NCBI RefSeq assembly: GCF_027920805.1
Contig: NZ_JANWOI010000003.1
Span: 186,001-250,000 of the forward strand
Source of the DNA: Govania unica
GTDB lineage: Bacteria > Pseudomonadota > Alphaproteobacteria > Sphingomonadales > Govanellaceae
DNA length: 64,000 nucleotides
Reading direction: 5' to 3'
Every line of letters starts with the position of its first letter. The stretch's first letter is position 1. The position numbers and the translations under genes were made by a program. Shown here in pieces: positions 1 to 8,593 of this stretch. The notes under the pieces are model-generated. The model was not told the origin of the DNA and ran no database searches. It was given only the letters and a program-made list of their open reading frames with translations.

Positions 1-437
1 GCGCTACGAAGGTCGTCGATCTTTTTGCCGGTCTCGGCACCTTCAGCTTTCCGCTTGCGGCTACGGCGGCTGTGCATGCGGTCGAGGGCGACGCGCAGAT
101 GGTCGCAGCCTTCACCCGGGCCGCAGGCGCGCGCAAGCTCGTGAAAGTCACGGCCGAGACACGGGATCTCTTCCGCAATCCGCTGCGGGTTAATGAATTC
201 AAAGGCGTGGATGCGGTGGTGATGGACCCGCCACGGGCCGGAGCGCAGGCTCAGACGGAGATGCTGGCGCAGGCCCGTGTGCCGCGCCTTGCGTTAGTTT
301 CCTGCAACCCTGGCAGCTTTGCTCGGGATGCGCGTGTGCTTGTTGATGTCGGCTATGAGATTGACTGGATCCGTCCCGTAGACCAGTTCCTGTGGTCTCC
401 GCATCTCGAGCTCGTCGCTTCCTTCGTCCTCCGCTGA
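1..437 (+). CDS. RlmD/TrmA-family RNA (uracil-5-)-methyltransferase, C-terminal part
   Basis: The window opens inside this gene; the reading frame runs from base 3 and about 144 residues are visible. The fragment is the SAM-binding catalytic domain of the class I family that makes 5-methyluridine in rRNA or tRNA. Visible motifs in order are DLFAGLGTFSFPLA (SAM motif I), VMDPPRAG (motif IV), LVSCNPGSFARD (the catalytic cysteine of the SCNP motif) and SPHLELVASF (the terminal motif with the general-base glutamate). Family membership is secure. The rRNA or tRNA target cannot be decided without the N-terminal TRAM and iron-sulfur part. Its last 144 bases also encode the C-terminus of the gene on the opposite strand. 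Confidence 0.9.
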   Translation, partial: ATKVVDLFAGLGTFSFPLAATAAVHAVEGDAQMVAAFTRAAGARKLVKVTAETRDLFRNPLRVNEFKGVDAVVMDPPRAGAQAQTEMLAQARVPRLALVSCNPGSFARDARVLVDVGYEIDWIRPVDQFLWSPHLELVASFVLR

Positions 438-1001
438 GGGCAGGCGCGGCACTGTCATCAGGGTCGAGACGACGCCGATGACAGTCTGGCTTTGCGGGGC
501 GGTGACGGCGACGCTGACCCACATGGGGGCGTTGTCGCCGCGCGCTGACGGCGTGAGGATCAGGCGGTGGGGACCGATCAAAAAAGCCTGCTCCCACAGC
601 GCCTCGGAGCTGAGCTGATAATCCTGCGGCAAGTCAGAGGCGGCAACGACCAGTCCGCGCATATCGGTCACATAAAGCGGCCCGGCTTTTATCTGCTGCT
701 TTTTTAACGTCTCAGCCGGGGCTCCGGTCATCACAGCGGTGATCAGCGGCCGGTCCTTGATCAGCCGCTCCCCATGCCAGATCGCCCGCAAGGCATCGAT
801 CTCACCGACAGTCATGGCTTGATAACGCTCGTTCTGGGCATGGATGGCGGCGGCGACTTCCGGGCTTGCCGCAATGGCTTCGAGATTTTTCAGAACCTGG
901 TCTTGCAAGGCTGGGATATCGATCAAGCGTGCGGGGTCAGCGCGGGCAGGGCTGCCCACGGTGCCACAAAGCATCAACAGGATCGCAAGTTCACGCCGCA
1001 T
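294..1001 (-). CDS. Secreted protein with Cache/PDC-like sensor domain
   Basis: This 235-residue protein has an N-terminal signal peptide (hydrophobic stretch, then SPARA before an Asp) and no later membrane segment, so it is probably periplasmic. The middle part, with LYVTDMRGLVVAASDLPQDY followed by an acidic Trp-containing stretch, resembles the ligand-binding Cache (PDC) fold of sensor kinases and chemoreceptors. Here no signalling domain is attached. The final 47 residues are read antisense through the methyltransferase gene and look unlike the rest (charged, low hydrophobicity), so they may be a run-on past a lost stop codon. The Cache resemblance is my inference from motif pattern. The reading frame itself is clear. 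Confidence 0.6.
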   Translation of the reverse strand: MRRELAILLMLCGTVGSPARADPARLIDIPALQDQVLKNLEAIAASPEVAAAIHAQNERYQAMTVGEIDALRAIWHGERLIKDRPLITAVMTGAPAETLKKQQIKAGPLYVTDMRGLVVAASDLPQDYQLSSEALWEQAFLIGPHRLILTPSARGDNAPMWVSVAVTAPQSQTVIGVVSTLMTVPRLPSAEDEGSDELEMRRPQELVYGTDPVNLIADINKHTRIPSKAARVAGN

Positions 1002-1156
1002 CTTTCACTCACAGACGAATCGAGGCGTTAATTCTGGAGGGGTGACGTTAGTAATTGGTTAAGATTTGGAAAAACAGCGCAGAGCGGCTCCCAGCCTGAG
1101 GTTCAGGATGGGAATAGAACTATGATGAGGGCTAAACTGGGGGGATTGTTAACGAA

Positions 1157-2230
1157 TCAGCGACCAGTTTGCGCACGATGACGCAGCAGATGATCAGCCA
1201 ACACGGCGGCCATCATGGCTTCACCCACGGGCACGGCACGAATGCCGACGCAGGGGTCATGGCGGCCCTTGGTCACGACGTCGACTTCATTGCCCTGAGC
1301 ATCGATGCTGCGCACAGGCGTTAGGATGGAGGAGGTCGGCTTGACGGCGAAACGGACGATCAGATCCTGCCCTGACGAAATGCCACCCAGCACGCCGCCC
1401 GCATGATTGGCGAGGAATACGGGCTTGCCGTCTATGCCCATGCGGATTTCATCGGCATTTTCCGTGCCGCGCGCGGCGGCGCTTGCAAAGCCGTCGCCGA
1501 TTTCGACCGCTTTGACAGCATTGATGCTCATCATGGCGGCGGCGAGATCAGCGTCGAGCTTGCCGTAAATCGGCGCGCCCCAGCCGGCGGGCACGCCCGA
1601 GGCGACGACTTCAATGATCGCGCCCACGGAATCGCCATCCTTGCGGATGCTGTCGAGATAGTCTTCCCATTTGGCGGCCATTTCGGCATCGGGACACCAG
1701 AAGGGATTCTGTTCGGTGACGTCCCAGTTCCAGCGGCTGCGGTCGATAGCATGGGGCCCGACCTGCACCAGCGCGCCACGAATGGTCACGCCGCTCAGAA
1801 CCTTGCGGGCAAGCGCCCCGGCAGCCACCCGGGCTGCGGTTTCCCGCGCCGAGGAGCGCCCGCCGCCGCGATGATCGCGCAGGCCGTATTTGGCGATATA
1901 GGTATAGTCGGCATGTCCCGGGCGGAATTTATCGACAATCTCGCCATAGTCCTTGGACCGCTGATCGGTGTTTTCGATCATCAGGCTCACCGGCGTGCCG
2001 GTGGTGCGCCCGTCAAAAACCCCGGACAGGATTTTCACCGCGTCCGGCTCGCGCCTTTGGGTGGTGAAGCGGGACTGGCCGGGTTTGCGGCGGTCAAGCC
2101 AGGTCTGGATCTCGGGCTCGCTGATGGCCAGACCCGGCGGCATGCCGTCGACCACGCAGCCAAGCGCCGGCCCGTGGCTTTCGCCCCAGGTGGTGACACG
2201 GAACAGATGGCCGTAGGTATTGTGCGACAT
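1157..2230 (-). CDS. aroC: Chorismate synthase
   Basis: AroC converts 5-enolpyruvylshikimate-3-phosphate to chorismate, the last common step to aromatic amino acids, folate and ubiquinone, using reduced FMN as cofactor. The 357-residue length is normal. The family signatures are plain: [17 protein letters not shown] near the N-terminus, [22 protein letters not shown], and a C-terminal [15 protein letters not shown]. The ATG overlaps the stop codon of fabI by one base (TAATG), so the two genes are translationally coupled with fabI first. That pairing links shikimate and fatty-acid synthesis only by position. Confidence 0.97.
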   Translation of the reverse strand: MSHNTYGHLFRVTTWGESHGPALGCVVDGMPPGLAISEPEIQTWLDRRKPGQSRFTTQRREPDAVKILSGVFDGRTTGTPVSLMIENTDQRSKDYGEIVDKFRPGHADYTYIAKYGLRDHRGGGRSSARETAARVAAGALARKVLSGVTIRGALVQVGPHAIDRSRWNWDVTEQNPFWCPDAEMAAKWEDYLDSIRKDGDSVGAIIEVVASGVPAGWGAPIYGKLDADLAAAMMSINAVKAVEIGDGFASAAARGTENADEIRMGIDGKPVFLANHAGGVLGGISSGQDLIVRFAVKPTSSILTPVRSIDAQGNEVDVVTKGRHDPCVGIRAVPVGEAMMAAVLADHLLRHRAQTGR

Positions 2231-3054
2231 TAGCCTTCCGAGGGAGCAACGTTGATATCAGGGGCGTCTTCAAGCTTCATGCCGATGACGTTATAGCCTG
2301 AGTCCACATGATGGATTTCGCCGGTGACGCCGCTCGACAGGTCGCTGAAGAAGTAAACGGCCGAGCCGCCAACTTCATCGATGGACACGTTGCGACGCAG
2401 CGGCGCGTTATATTCGTTCCATTTGAGAATATAGCGGAAATCGCCAATGCCCGAAGCGGCCAATGTCTTGATCGGACCGGCCGAGATGGCATTGACGCGG
2501 ATGCGGTCACGACCAAGATCCTTCGCCATATATTTGACGCTGACTTCAAGCGCGGCCTTGGCGACGCCCATGACATTGTAATGGGGCATCACGCGTTCGG
2601 CGCCCACATAGGTCAGGGTCAGCAGGCTGCCGCCATCGGTCATCAGCTTTTCCGCACGCTGAGCCACAGCGGTGAAGGAATAGCAGGACACATTCATCGA
2701 CAGCAGGAAATTGTCGAGCGAGGTGTCCACATAACGGCCCTTCAGTTCCTCCTTATCGGAGAAGGCGATGGCATGGAGCACGAAATCAAGCTTGCCCCAG
2801 CGCTTGCCGATTTCCGCGAAGGCAGCGTCGATGGAGGCCAGATCGGTCACATCGCAGGGAACCACAAGGTCGGAATCGAGTGAGGCCGCAAGCGGACGGA
2901 CGCGCTTTTCAAGCGCATCACCGGCATAGGTGAAGGCAAGTTCAGCCCCGGCAGCCCGTGCCTGTTTTGCCACGCCCCAAGCTATGGAGCGTTCATTGGC
3001 AAGGCCCATGATGAGGCCCTTTTTCCCGGCCAAAAGTCCCGAACCAGACGTCAT
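2230..3054 (-). CDS. fabI: Enoyl-[acyl-carrier-protein] reductase (NADH)
   Basis: FabI performs the final reduction in each cycle of type II fatty-acid elongation. The 274-residue protein has the FabI version of the SDR fold: [11 protein letters not shown] for NAD binding near the N-terminus, [20 protein letters not shown] carrying the Tyr-x6-Lys catalytic pair, and [13 protein letters not shown] after it. The last Tyr and Lys are separated exactly as in E. coli FabI. It is the first gene of a fabI-aroC pair on the minus strand. The upstream gap to the YihY gene is about 100 bases and presumably holds the promoter. Confidence 0.97.
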   Translation of the reverse strand: MTSGSGLLAGKKGLIMGLANERSIAWGVAKQARAAGAELAFTYAGDALEKRVRPLAASLDSDLVVPCDVTDLASIDAAFAEIGKRWGKLDFVLHAIAFSDKEELKGRYVDTSLDNFLLSMNVSCYSFTAVAQRAEKLMTDGGSLLTLTYVGAERVMPHYNVMGVAKAALEVSVKYMAKDLGRDRIRVNAISAGPIKTLAASGIGDFRYILKWNEYNAPLRRNVSIDEVGGSAVYFFSDLSSGVTGEIHHVDSGYNVIGMKLEDAPDINVAPSEG

Positions 3055-3162
3055 TCGGTCTATCCCTTTCGTATTCCGTCAAAAACTGGCATTCCGGCGC
3101 AAACATGACGTTTTTGCGGACTGCTTTATATTCCGCGCATCCTACACCAAAGCTAGGGGGAA

Positions 3163-4023
3163 TCAATCAGCGGAGACACCATCCGCTGTATTTTGCCGCC
3201 GTTTGGCGACCAAGGCATTCATTTCAGCGCCCAGCAGGAAAGCAACATTCAGCAGGTAGAAAAATACAAGCGTCGCAATCGCCCCGGCCAGACTGCCATA
3301 GGTGATGTTGTAATTGGCAAAGTTTTTGAGATAGATCGAAAATCCGGCCCCGATCAGAATCCACAACACCAGCGTGAGCAGCGCGCCCCGCGTCACCGCA
3401 ACATAGCGGCCCTGAAACTTCGGTCTGAGAGCAAAATAAAGAGAGACCAGGGCCAGATAGAGCAGCGTTAGGCTGAAGCCGTAGCGCAAGCTGTTGGCAA
3501 GCCAGGACCAATCCGCCCACATGGGCATGATATTGATGATTTCGTCAAAGATCAGGGGCCCGAGCACAAAGACCGAAAAGCCGAGGGTCATGGCCACCGC
3601 GCCAAATATCACCAGCCCGATGCTGTGCAGCTGGCGCAGCCAGAAGGCTGGCGGTTTGGTGGTTTCAAAGGCGCGGTCGATGGCGAGGCTGGCCGCCCCG
3701 ATGGCCGAGGAGGCCACCCAGACCGCTCCCGCCAATCCAAGCGTTAAGGCGCCGCCCTGGCTGGTTGCGACGATCTGCGACACCGGCTGCTCGATAACCA
3801 ATTGGATATCCGGCGGCAGGGTGTCGAGCATCATGACAATGAATTGCGCCCCATTGGTCGTGTTGCCAAAAACGCCAGCCAAAGCCACCAGAATGATCAG
3901 GAACGGAAACAGCCCAAGCACGGTCAGATAGGCAAGATACCCGGCCATGACCAACCCATCATGGCGCAGGAAACGTACGACGGCGTTATAAAGATCACTC
4001 ACCAGCGGTAAACGAAGAAGCAT
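3163..4023 (-). CDS. YihY/UPF0761-family inner-membrane protein
   Basis: This is a polytopic membrane protein of about 286 residues with six hydrophobic segments and the family signatures GLVMAGYLAYLTVLGLFPFLI near the N-terminus and GSLAGAIATLVFFYLLN near the C-terminus. Members were once called ribonuclease BN, but that activity was later assigned to another protein. The role is still uncertain. I place the start at the second of two in-frame ATGs because AAGG lies 7 bases before it, while the first ATG has almost no spacing from that site. It faces fabI in the same orientation with a 108-base gap. Confidence 0.85.
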   Translation of the reverse strand: MLLRLPLVSDLYNAVVRFLRHDGLVMAGYLAYLTVLGLFPFLIILVALAGVFGNTTNGAQFIVMMLDTLPPDIQLVIEQPVSQIVATSQGGALTLGLAGAVWVASSAIGAASLAIDRAFETTKPPAFWLRQLHSIGLVIFGAVAMTLGFSVFVLGPLIFDEIINIMPMWADWSWLANSLRYGFSLTLLYLALVSLYFALRPKFQGRYVAVTRGALLTLVLWILIGAGFSIYLKNFANYNITYGSLAGAIATLVFFYLLNVAFLLGAEMNALVAKRRQNTADGVSAD

Positions 4024-4136
4024 GGTCATCCCTTGTGAGTGTGGTGCGAGCGTGGTCTTTTTAACATGTCATCCCCACGCGAAACTGTCACCCCATCCCG
4101 CTTGGACAGGGGCGGTTCAGCCCAGTATGGCAGTCC

Positions 4137-5075
4137 TTATTTAAGACCGTCGCGGACGCTATAGGGATGCTTATGGGCCCAGCCTTCAATGGCCGCCCGC
4201 AGGTCCTCGTCAACCTGATCGGGCAAAATAATCTCAAGCCGGACATATTGATCGCCATGATGTCCAGCGGCGTTTTCGACGCCCCGGGCCTTGAGGCGCA
4301 AGGTCTTGCCGGTGTTGCTGCCGGGCGGGATGGTCAGATTGACGCTGCCGCTGATGGTCGGGACGGTCACCTTGCCCCCGAGCACCGCCTCCCCAAGGGT
4401 AATAGGAAGGGCCAGGTGAATATCGTCGCCCTCGCGTCGGAACAGGGGGTGGGGATTGATCTTGACCTCGATCAGGGCATCGCCGTTTGCGCCGCCATTG
4501 CTGCCGGGCGCACCCTGGGCTTTCAAACGGATCTGCTGGCCTTCCTTGACGTCTTTGGGGATTTTAACGGCCAGCGTCTTGCCGTTTTCAAGGGTGATCT
4601 GTTTTTTCGTGCCATGGACGGCATCGAGGAAATCGATCATCACTTCGTAAATACGGTCAAGACCCCGTTCCGGCACCGGCCCGCGACCGCGACGGCCGCC
4701 ACCTCTGCCGCCACGGAGGCCGCTGAAAATATCGGCAAAGATATCTTCGGCATCAAAAGCGAAACCGCCACCGTCGCCGCCCGCGCTTTGCCATTGCTGC
4801 TGGCTGCGGCGGCCACCTTGACCGGCGTTCTGAAATCCGGAAAACCCGCGATCATTGCCGTTTTCGTCAATTTCGCCACGGTCATAGCGCCCGCGTGCCT
4901 TCTCGTCGCCGAGGATGGCATAGGCGGCGGAGACCTCCTTGAATCGATCCGAGACTTTTTCGTTCCCGGGATTGACGTCGGGATGGAGGGTCTTGGCCAG
5001 CTTGCGATAGGCTTTCTTGATGTCAGCGCCCGACGCTGAGCGCGCTACGCCAAGAATGCTATATGGGTCTTTCAT
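4137..5075 (-). CDS. J-domain co-chaperone, DnaJ/CbpA type without zinc finger
   Basis: The 312-residue protein begins with a J-domain (YSILGVARSASGADIKKAYR) holding the HPD tripeptide at residues 31-33, which stimulates the ATPase of DnaK. A Gly/Phe/Gln-rich linker follows (roughly residues 75-130), then two beta-sandwich client-binding domains, as in CbpA. The CxxCxGxG zinc repeats of canonical DnaJ are absent, so it is a type II co-chaperone, and a separate full DnaJ probably exists elsewhere. It stands alone between the YihY gene and a lipoprotein gene on the same strand. Confidence 0.93.
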   Translation of the reverse strand: MKDPYSILGVARSASGADIKKAYRKLAKTLHPDVNPGNEKVSDRFKEVSAAYAILGDEKARGRYDRGEIDENGNDRGFSGFQNAGQGGRRSQQQWQSAGGDGGGFAFDAEDIFADIFSGLRGGRGGGRRGRGPVPERGLDRIYEVMIDFLDAVHGTKKQITLENGKTLAVKIPKDVKEGQQIRLKAQGAPGSNGGANGDALIEVKINPHPLFRREGDDIHLALPITLGEAVLGGKVTVPTISGSVNLTIPPGSNTGKTLRLKARGVENAAGHHGDQYVRLEIILPDQVDEDLRAAIEGWAHKHPYSVRDGLK

Positions 5076-5090
5076 GCGAACTTATACATC

Positions 5091-5570
5091 CTAACCGTTG
5101 ACGATCCGCCAGGAGCCATCCGATTCCTGGCACGCGGTGCGGTAGCCGGTCTGGGTCTGACCCTTGCTGTTGACGGTTTCCTGATATTCGCGGCAGAGCC
5201 GCCCTTTGCTGTCGCGATAGCTCGGCTGCGGGGTCACCGACCCGGTGCTGCCGCTTTCGGAGTTGGTCCAGCGCGAGGTTTTCCCAGCGGGAGAGGAATT
5301 GAGCGCGGTCTGGGTCGACTGCTCCATGGACTTGCGATCACGGTCATCAAGCGATTTGCCGATTTCACCGCCGATATAGGCACCGGCAAGCGCCCCGACA
5401 ATGGTCGCCACCGTGCCACCCACGATGGCGGTGCCTGCGACCGCGCCCACGGCGGCCCCGGCCACGACACCCGTGGTGGTGTTGCTGATCATGGGTTTCG
5501 AGCCGTTTTCAGCGCAGGCGGTAACAGTCAGGGAAAGTGCGGTGATGAGCAGAACAGCCTTGTTTGACAT
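5091..5570 (-). CDS. Glycine-zipper lipoprotein, RT0821/Lpp0805 surface-antigen type
   Basis: From the ATG chosen here (GGAA nearby upstream) the protein is about 159 residues. It starts with a lipoprotein signal ending in VTAC, so the mature protein would carry lipid on that cysteine. Next comes a long glycine-zipper stretch (GVVAGAAVGAVAGTAIVGG and on, to IGGEIGKSLD), a motif that can insert in membranes. The C-terminal half (CREYQETVNSKGQTQTGYRT, then a Cys and a terminal SWRIV) matches the RT0821/Lpp0805 outer-membrane family. A longer in-frame start nine codons upstream exists but has no better ribosome site. Function is unknown beyond envelope association. Confidence 0.82.
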   Translation of the reverse strand: MSNKAVLLITALSLTVTACAENGSKPMISNTTTGVVAGAAVGAVAGTAIVGGTVATIVGALAGAYIGGEIGKSLDDRDRKSMEQSTQTALNSSPAGKTSRWTNSESGSTGSVTPQPSYRDSKGRLCREYQETVNSKGQTQTGYRTACQESDGSWRIVNG

Positions 5571-5677
5571 ACATGTAATTCCGGTTGGGGTTGTCACATA
5601 AGCCTACTATATATTGCCCATGAGCGGTTCAACAACTCTCGTACCGCAATCTTGTCATATGAAGTGGTGCAAAACGC

Positions 5678-6265
5678 ATGACGGATGGTTCGCTTTCTCC
5701 CTTTGATCTCTTTGGTGACTGGTTCGCTGAAGCTGAGGCATCCGAGCCGAACGAACCGACTGCCATGGCGCTGGCCACCGCGACCGCCGATGGCCGTCCG
5801 TCGGTTCGCATGGTGCTCCTGAAGAAATGGGACGACCGGGGGTTTGTGTTTTACACCAATCTTGAAAGCCGCAAGGGCCAGGAGATTGCCGAAAATCCGC
5901 ATGCTGCCCTTTGTTTCCATTGGAAATCACTGCGCAAGCAGATCCGGATCGAGGGGCCGCTTAGGCCAGTCCCTCCTGAAGAAGCCGACGCTTATTTCGC
6001 GAGCCGGGCTCGGGACAGCCGCATCGGTGCCTGGGCATCGCAACAATCGCGGCCGATGGAGGGCATGTTCCGGCTTGAACGCGAGGTGGCCAAATATGCC
6101 GCCAAGTTCGGGCTTGGCGAGATCCCGCGTCCGCCCTTCTGGTCGGGTTTCCGTCTGGTTCCGGAGCGCATCGAGTTCTGGCATGATCGCCAGTTCCGCC
6201 TGCATGACCGGCAGTTGTTTGAACGTGAGGGCGACAGCTGGACCGTTACGCAGCTGTTCCCTTGA
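5678..6265 (+). CDS. pdxH: Pyridoxamine/pyridoxine 5'-phosphate oxidase
   Basis: PdxH is the FMN enzyme that oxidises PNP or PMP to pyridoxal 5'-phosphate. At 195 residues it is slightly short at the N-terminus but has all the core motifs: [37 protein letters not shown] for FMN binding, and the C-terminal [17 protein letters not shown] with RLHDR. It is the first gene of a plus-strand run; the cation efflux gene begins 11 bases after its stop, so the two are probably cotranscribed. PLP is used by several enzymes encoded in this window (IlvA, HemA, GlyA, the methionine gamma-lyase-like enzyme). Confidence 0.96.
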   Translation: MTDGSLSPFDLFGDWFAEAEASEPNEPTAMALATATADGRPSVRMVLLKKWDDRGFVFYTNLESRKGQEIAENPHAALCFHWKSLRKQIRIEGPLRPVPPEEADAYFASRARDSRIGAWASQQSRPMEGMFRLEREVAKYAAKFGLGEIPRPPFWSGFRLVPERIEFWHDRQFRLHDRQLFEREGDSWTVTQLFP

Positions 6266-6276
6266 TCGAGGCGGTT

Positions 6277-7218
6277 ATGACGCAAGAAAAATCACTCAGC
6301 TTTGACCAGAAGGGTGCCGAGATGCGCCGGGTCACCCGGACATCCGTGGTGGTGGCACTTGTTCTTGTGGCCATCAAAAGCTTTGCCTGGGTCTATACGG
6401 GGTCGGTGGCCTTGCTCGGGTCTTTGCTCGACTCGTTTCTCGATGCCTTCGCCTCGGGGGTGACGTTGCTCGCCATTACCCATGCGATTACGCCCGCCGA
6501 CCGGGAGCATCGCTTCGGCCATGGCAAGGCGGAGGCGATCGCCGGGCTTTTGCAGGCAGCGATCATTTCCGTATCGGCGCTTTATCTTTTTGTTCAGTCG
6601 ATCCAGCGCTTCATCACCCCGGTCACGCCAACCAACAGCAGCGCAGGCATCATTGTCGTCGTGATTTCGATTGCCTTGACGGCCTGGCTTGTGCGCTATC
6701 AGCGCCGGGTGGTGGAGCGCACGGGGTCGCTCGCCGTCAGCTCCGACAGTCTGCATTACGTCGGCGACGTGATGATGAATGCCGGGATCCTTGTGTCCCT
6801 GATGCTGGTCGAGTTCGGCGTCGGGGCTTATGCTGACGCGGTGATGGGGGTGATCATCGCCGGCATTCTCGGGAAAAGCGTCTGGTCCATTGCGAGCAAC
6901 GCCTTTGATATGCTGATGGATCGCGAAATGGCCGATGAAGAGCGTGCGCGCATCAAGGAGGTCGTGCTTGCCCATCCGGAGGTCCAGGGGCTTCACGATC
7001 TGCGCACGCGTACGTCAGGCCTGATAAGCTTCATTCAATTTCATGTAGAGCTTGATCCGACCCTCAGCCTGATGCGCGCACATCAGATTTCAGATGCGGT
7101 GCAGGGCAACCTGTCGCGCGCGTTTCCCGACGCGGATATCATTATACATACCGATCCGGGCTATGATGGGCCCGGACCTGAGGCCAAAGACAAAAAGACT
7201 GCGGAGGACATGATATGA
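6277..7218 (+). CDS. Cation diffusion facilitator (FieF/ZitB-type) divalent metal exporter
   Basis: About 313 residues with six predicted membrane helices followed by a cytoplasmic ferredoxin-like domain. The metal site of the family is visible as SLLDSFLDAF (D-x3-D) in helix 2 and SLHYVGDVMMN (H-x3-D) in helix 5, the FieF arrangement for Zn/Fe/Mn/Cd efflux by proton exchange. I start at the ATG preceded by GAGG rather than at an upstream TTG that would overlap pdxH. The stop overlaps the start of the next gene in ATGA, implying coupled translation. The exact metal cannot be read from sequence. Confidence 0.93.
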   Translation: MTQEKSLSFDQKGAEMRRVTRTSVVVALVLVAIKSFAWVYTGSVALLGSLLDSFLDAFASGVTLLAITHAITPADREHRFGHGKAEAIAGLLQAAIISVSALYLFVQSIQRFITPVTPTNSSAGIIVVVISIALTAWLVRYQRRVVERTGSLAVSSDSLHYVGDVMMNAGILVSLMLVEFGVGAYADAVMGVIIAGILGKSVWSIASNAFDMLMDREMADEERARIKEVVLAHPEVQGLHDLRTRTSGLISFIQFHVELDPTLSLMRAHQISDAVQGNLSRAFPDADIIIHTDPGYDGPGPEAKDKKTAEDMI

Positions 7219-7565
7219 TCAAGGTTTATGGCATTCCCAATTGCGATACGGTGAAAAAGGCCCGCAACTGGCTGGATGGTTTTAAGATTGATTATCAATT
7301 TCATGATTACCGCAAGGATGGTATAAGCACGGATATGGTCACTGCCTGGGCTGCTGAGCTTGGTTTCGAAGCGCTTCTCAATCGGCGCGGTACGACCTGG
7401 CGCGGGTTACCGGACAGTGACAAGGCGGATGTTGATAGCCTGAAGGCGGTTGCTTTGATGGTGGCGCATCCGGCGCTCATCAAACGGCCGCTGTTCGATA
7501 CGGGTGCCGAGCGATATGTAGGCTTTGGCGCGGATGTACAAGCGCGATTGCGCGAAAGGACCTGA
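7215..7565 (+). CDS. ArsC/Spx-family protein, YffB type
   Basis: A 116-residue thioredoxin-fold protein of the arsenate reductase-like family. The N-terminus VYGIPNCDTVKKARNWLD has the single active-site cysteine of the YffB group, and the RRGTTWR and HPALIKRPL stretches are the usual downstream motifs. YffB proteins bind glutathione and are thought to be thiol reductases rather than true arsenate reductases. The gene overlaps the efflux gene by four bases and is followed four bases later by an SDR gene, so all belong to one transcript. Confidence 0.92.
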   Translation: MIKVYGIPNCDTVKKARNWLDGFKIDYQFHDYRKDGISTDMVTAWAAELGFEALLNRRGTTWRGLPDSDKADVDSLKAVALMVAHPALIKRPLFDTGAERYVGFGADVQARLRERT

Positions 7566-7568
7566 GGC

Positions 7569-8306
7569 ATGGAGAACGACCGGAAAACGCTGGTGTTGAC
7601 AGGGGCGAGCCGGGGCATCGGACATGCCACGGTAAAGCGCTTTTCAAGTGCGGGCTGGCGGGTGATTGCCTGCTCGCGCCATGCTTTCCCCGAGGATTGC
7701 CCCTGGCAGGCCGGGCCCGAGGACCATGTGCAGGTCGATCTTGGCGACCCCGAAGACCGCGTGCGCGGGATCGAGGAAATTCGCCGTCGCCTCAATGGCG
7801 GGCCTTTGCATGCGCTGGTGAACAATGCGGGCATTTCACCGAAAGGTGAGGGTGGAAGCCGCCTGAATACGCTCAACACCCCGGAAGAAGACTGGCGCAA
7901 GGTGTTCGAAGTTAATTTCTTCGCCCCCGTCGTGCTGGCGCGCGGGCTGTTCGAGGAACTGAAGCAGGTTCAGGGTTCGATCGTCAATGTGACCTCGATC
8001 GCCGGTGGTCGCGTGCATCCCTTCGCGGGGTCGGCCTATGCGACGTCCAAGGCGGCGCTCGCGTCCCTCACACGGGAAATGGCGGCGGATCTTGGGCCTT
8101 ATGGCATTCGGGTCAACGCCATCGCGCCGGGTGAAATCGATACGGCGATCCTGTCGCCCGGCACCGATAAAATCGTGGCCGAAATCCCCATGCGCCGTTT
8201 AGGCAAGCCCGAGGAAGTCGCACGCACGATCTATTATCTCTGCACCGACCAATCAGCCTATGTGACCGGCTCGGAAATCCACATCAACGGCGGTCAGCAT
8301 GTCTAG
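7569..8306 (+). CDS. Short-chain dehydrogenase/reductase
   Basis: A 245-residue classical SDR. It has TGASRGIGHATVKRF for NAD(P) binding, ALVNNAGISPKGEG, the catalytic Ser in NVTSIAGG, the YATSK catalytic Tyr-Lys pair, and the FabG-like C-terminus YVTGSEIHINGGQ. The substrate is not deducible. It ends the pdxH-efflux-arsC run (GAGG lies just before the ATG) and converges with a small membrane-protein gene only five bases after its stop, with no obvious terminator between them. Confidence 0.9.
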   Translation: MENDRKTLVLTGASRGIGHATVKRFSSAGWRVIACSRHAFPEDCPWQAGPEDHVQVDLGDPEDRVRGIEEIRRRLNGGPLHALVNNAGISPKGEGGSRLNTLNTPEEDWRKVFEVNFFAPVVLARGLFEELKQVQGSIVNVTSIAGGRVHPFAGSAYATSKAALASLTREMAADLGPYGIRVNAIAPGEIDTAILSPGTDKIVAEIPMRRLGKPEEVARTIYYLCTDQSAYVTGSEIHINGGQHV

Positions 8307-8311
8307 GGCGC

Positions 8312-8560
8312 TCACCGCCAGGGCATAAGCTGCAGCACCACATAGGGCACAAGGTTCAGGAGCAGAATCCCGATCTTGTACACCGCCATGGCGCCGTAAT
8401 GGATGGCGTCAAATTGACCCCGTGTCATCTGGAACCAACGGCTATGCAGCCGCTCCAGTCCATCATGGACGCAGAGGAAGACCAGAAACCACAAAACCAG
8501 AATGACGTAATTGAGGATCGTGCAGCAGAGCAGGAAATGACTGAGTTCAGGTAAAGTCAT
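8312..8560 (-). CDS. Small two-helix membrane protein, DUF6868 type
   Basis: An 82-residue protein with a hydrophobic helix at about residues 14-31, a middle loop with LERLHSRWFQMTRGQFDAIHY, and a second helix at about 58-77 (YKIGILLLNLVPYVVLQL). The loop and second helix match my memory of the DUF6868 family of small bacterial membrane proteins, whose function is unknown. AGGAGA lies just upstream of the ATG. It sits between the convergent SDR gene and the stop of the PLP-lyase gene on the same strand. Confidence 0.72.
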   Translation of the reverse strand: MTLPELSHFLLCCTILNYVILVLWFLVFLCVHDGLERLHSRWFQMTRGQFDAIHYGAMAVYKIGILLLNLVPYVVLQLMPWR

Positions 8561-8593
8561 GCAAATCTCCTCTCAGGGCATCTTGGAGATAGT

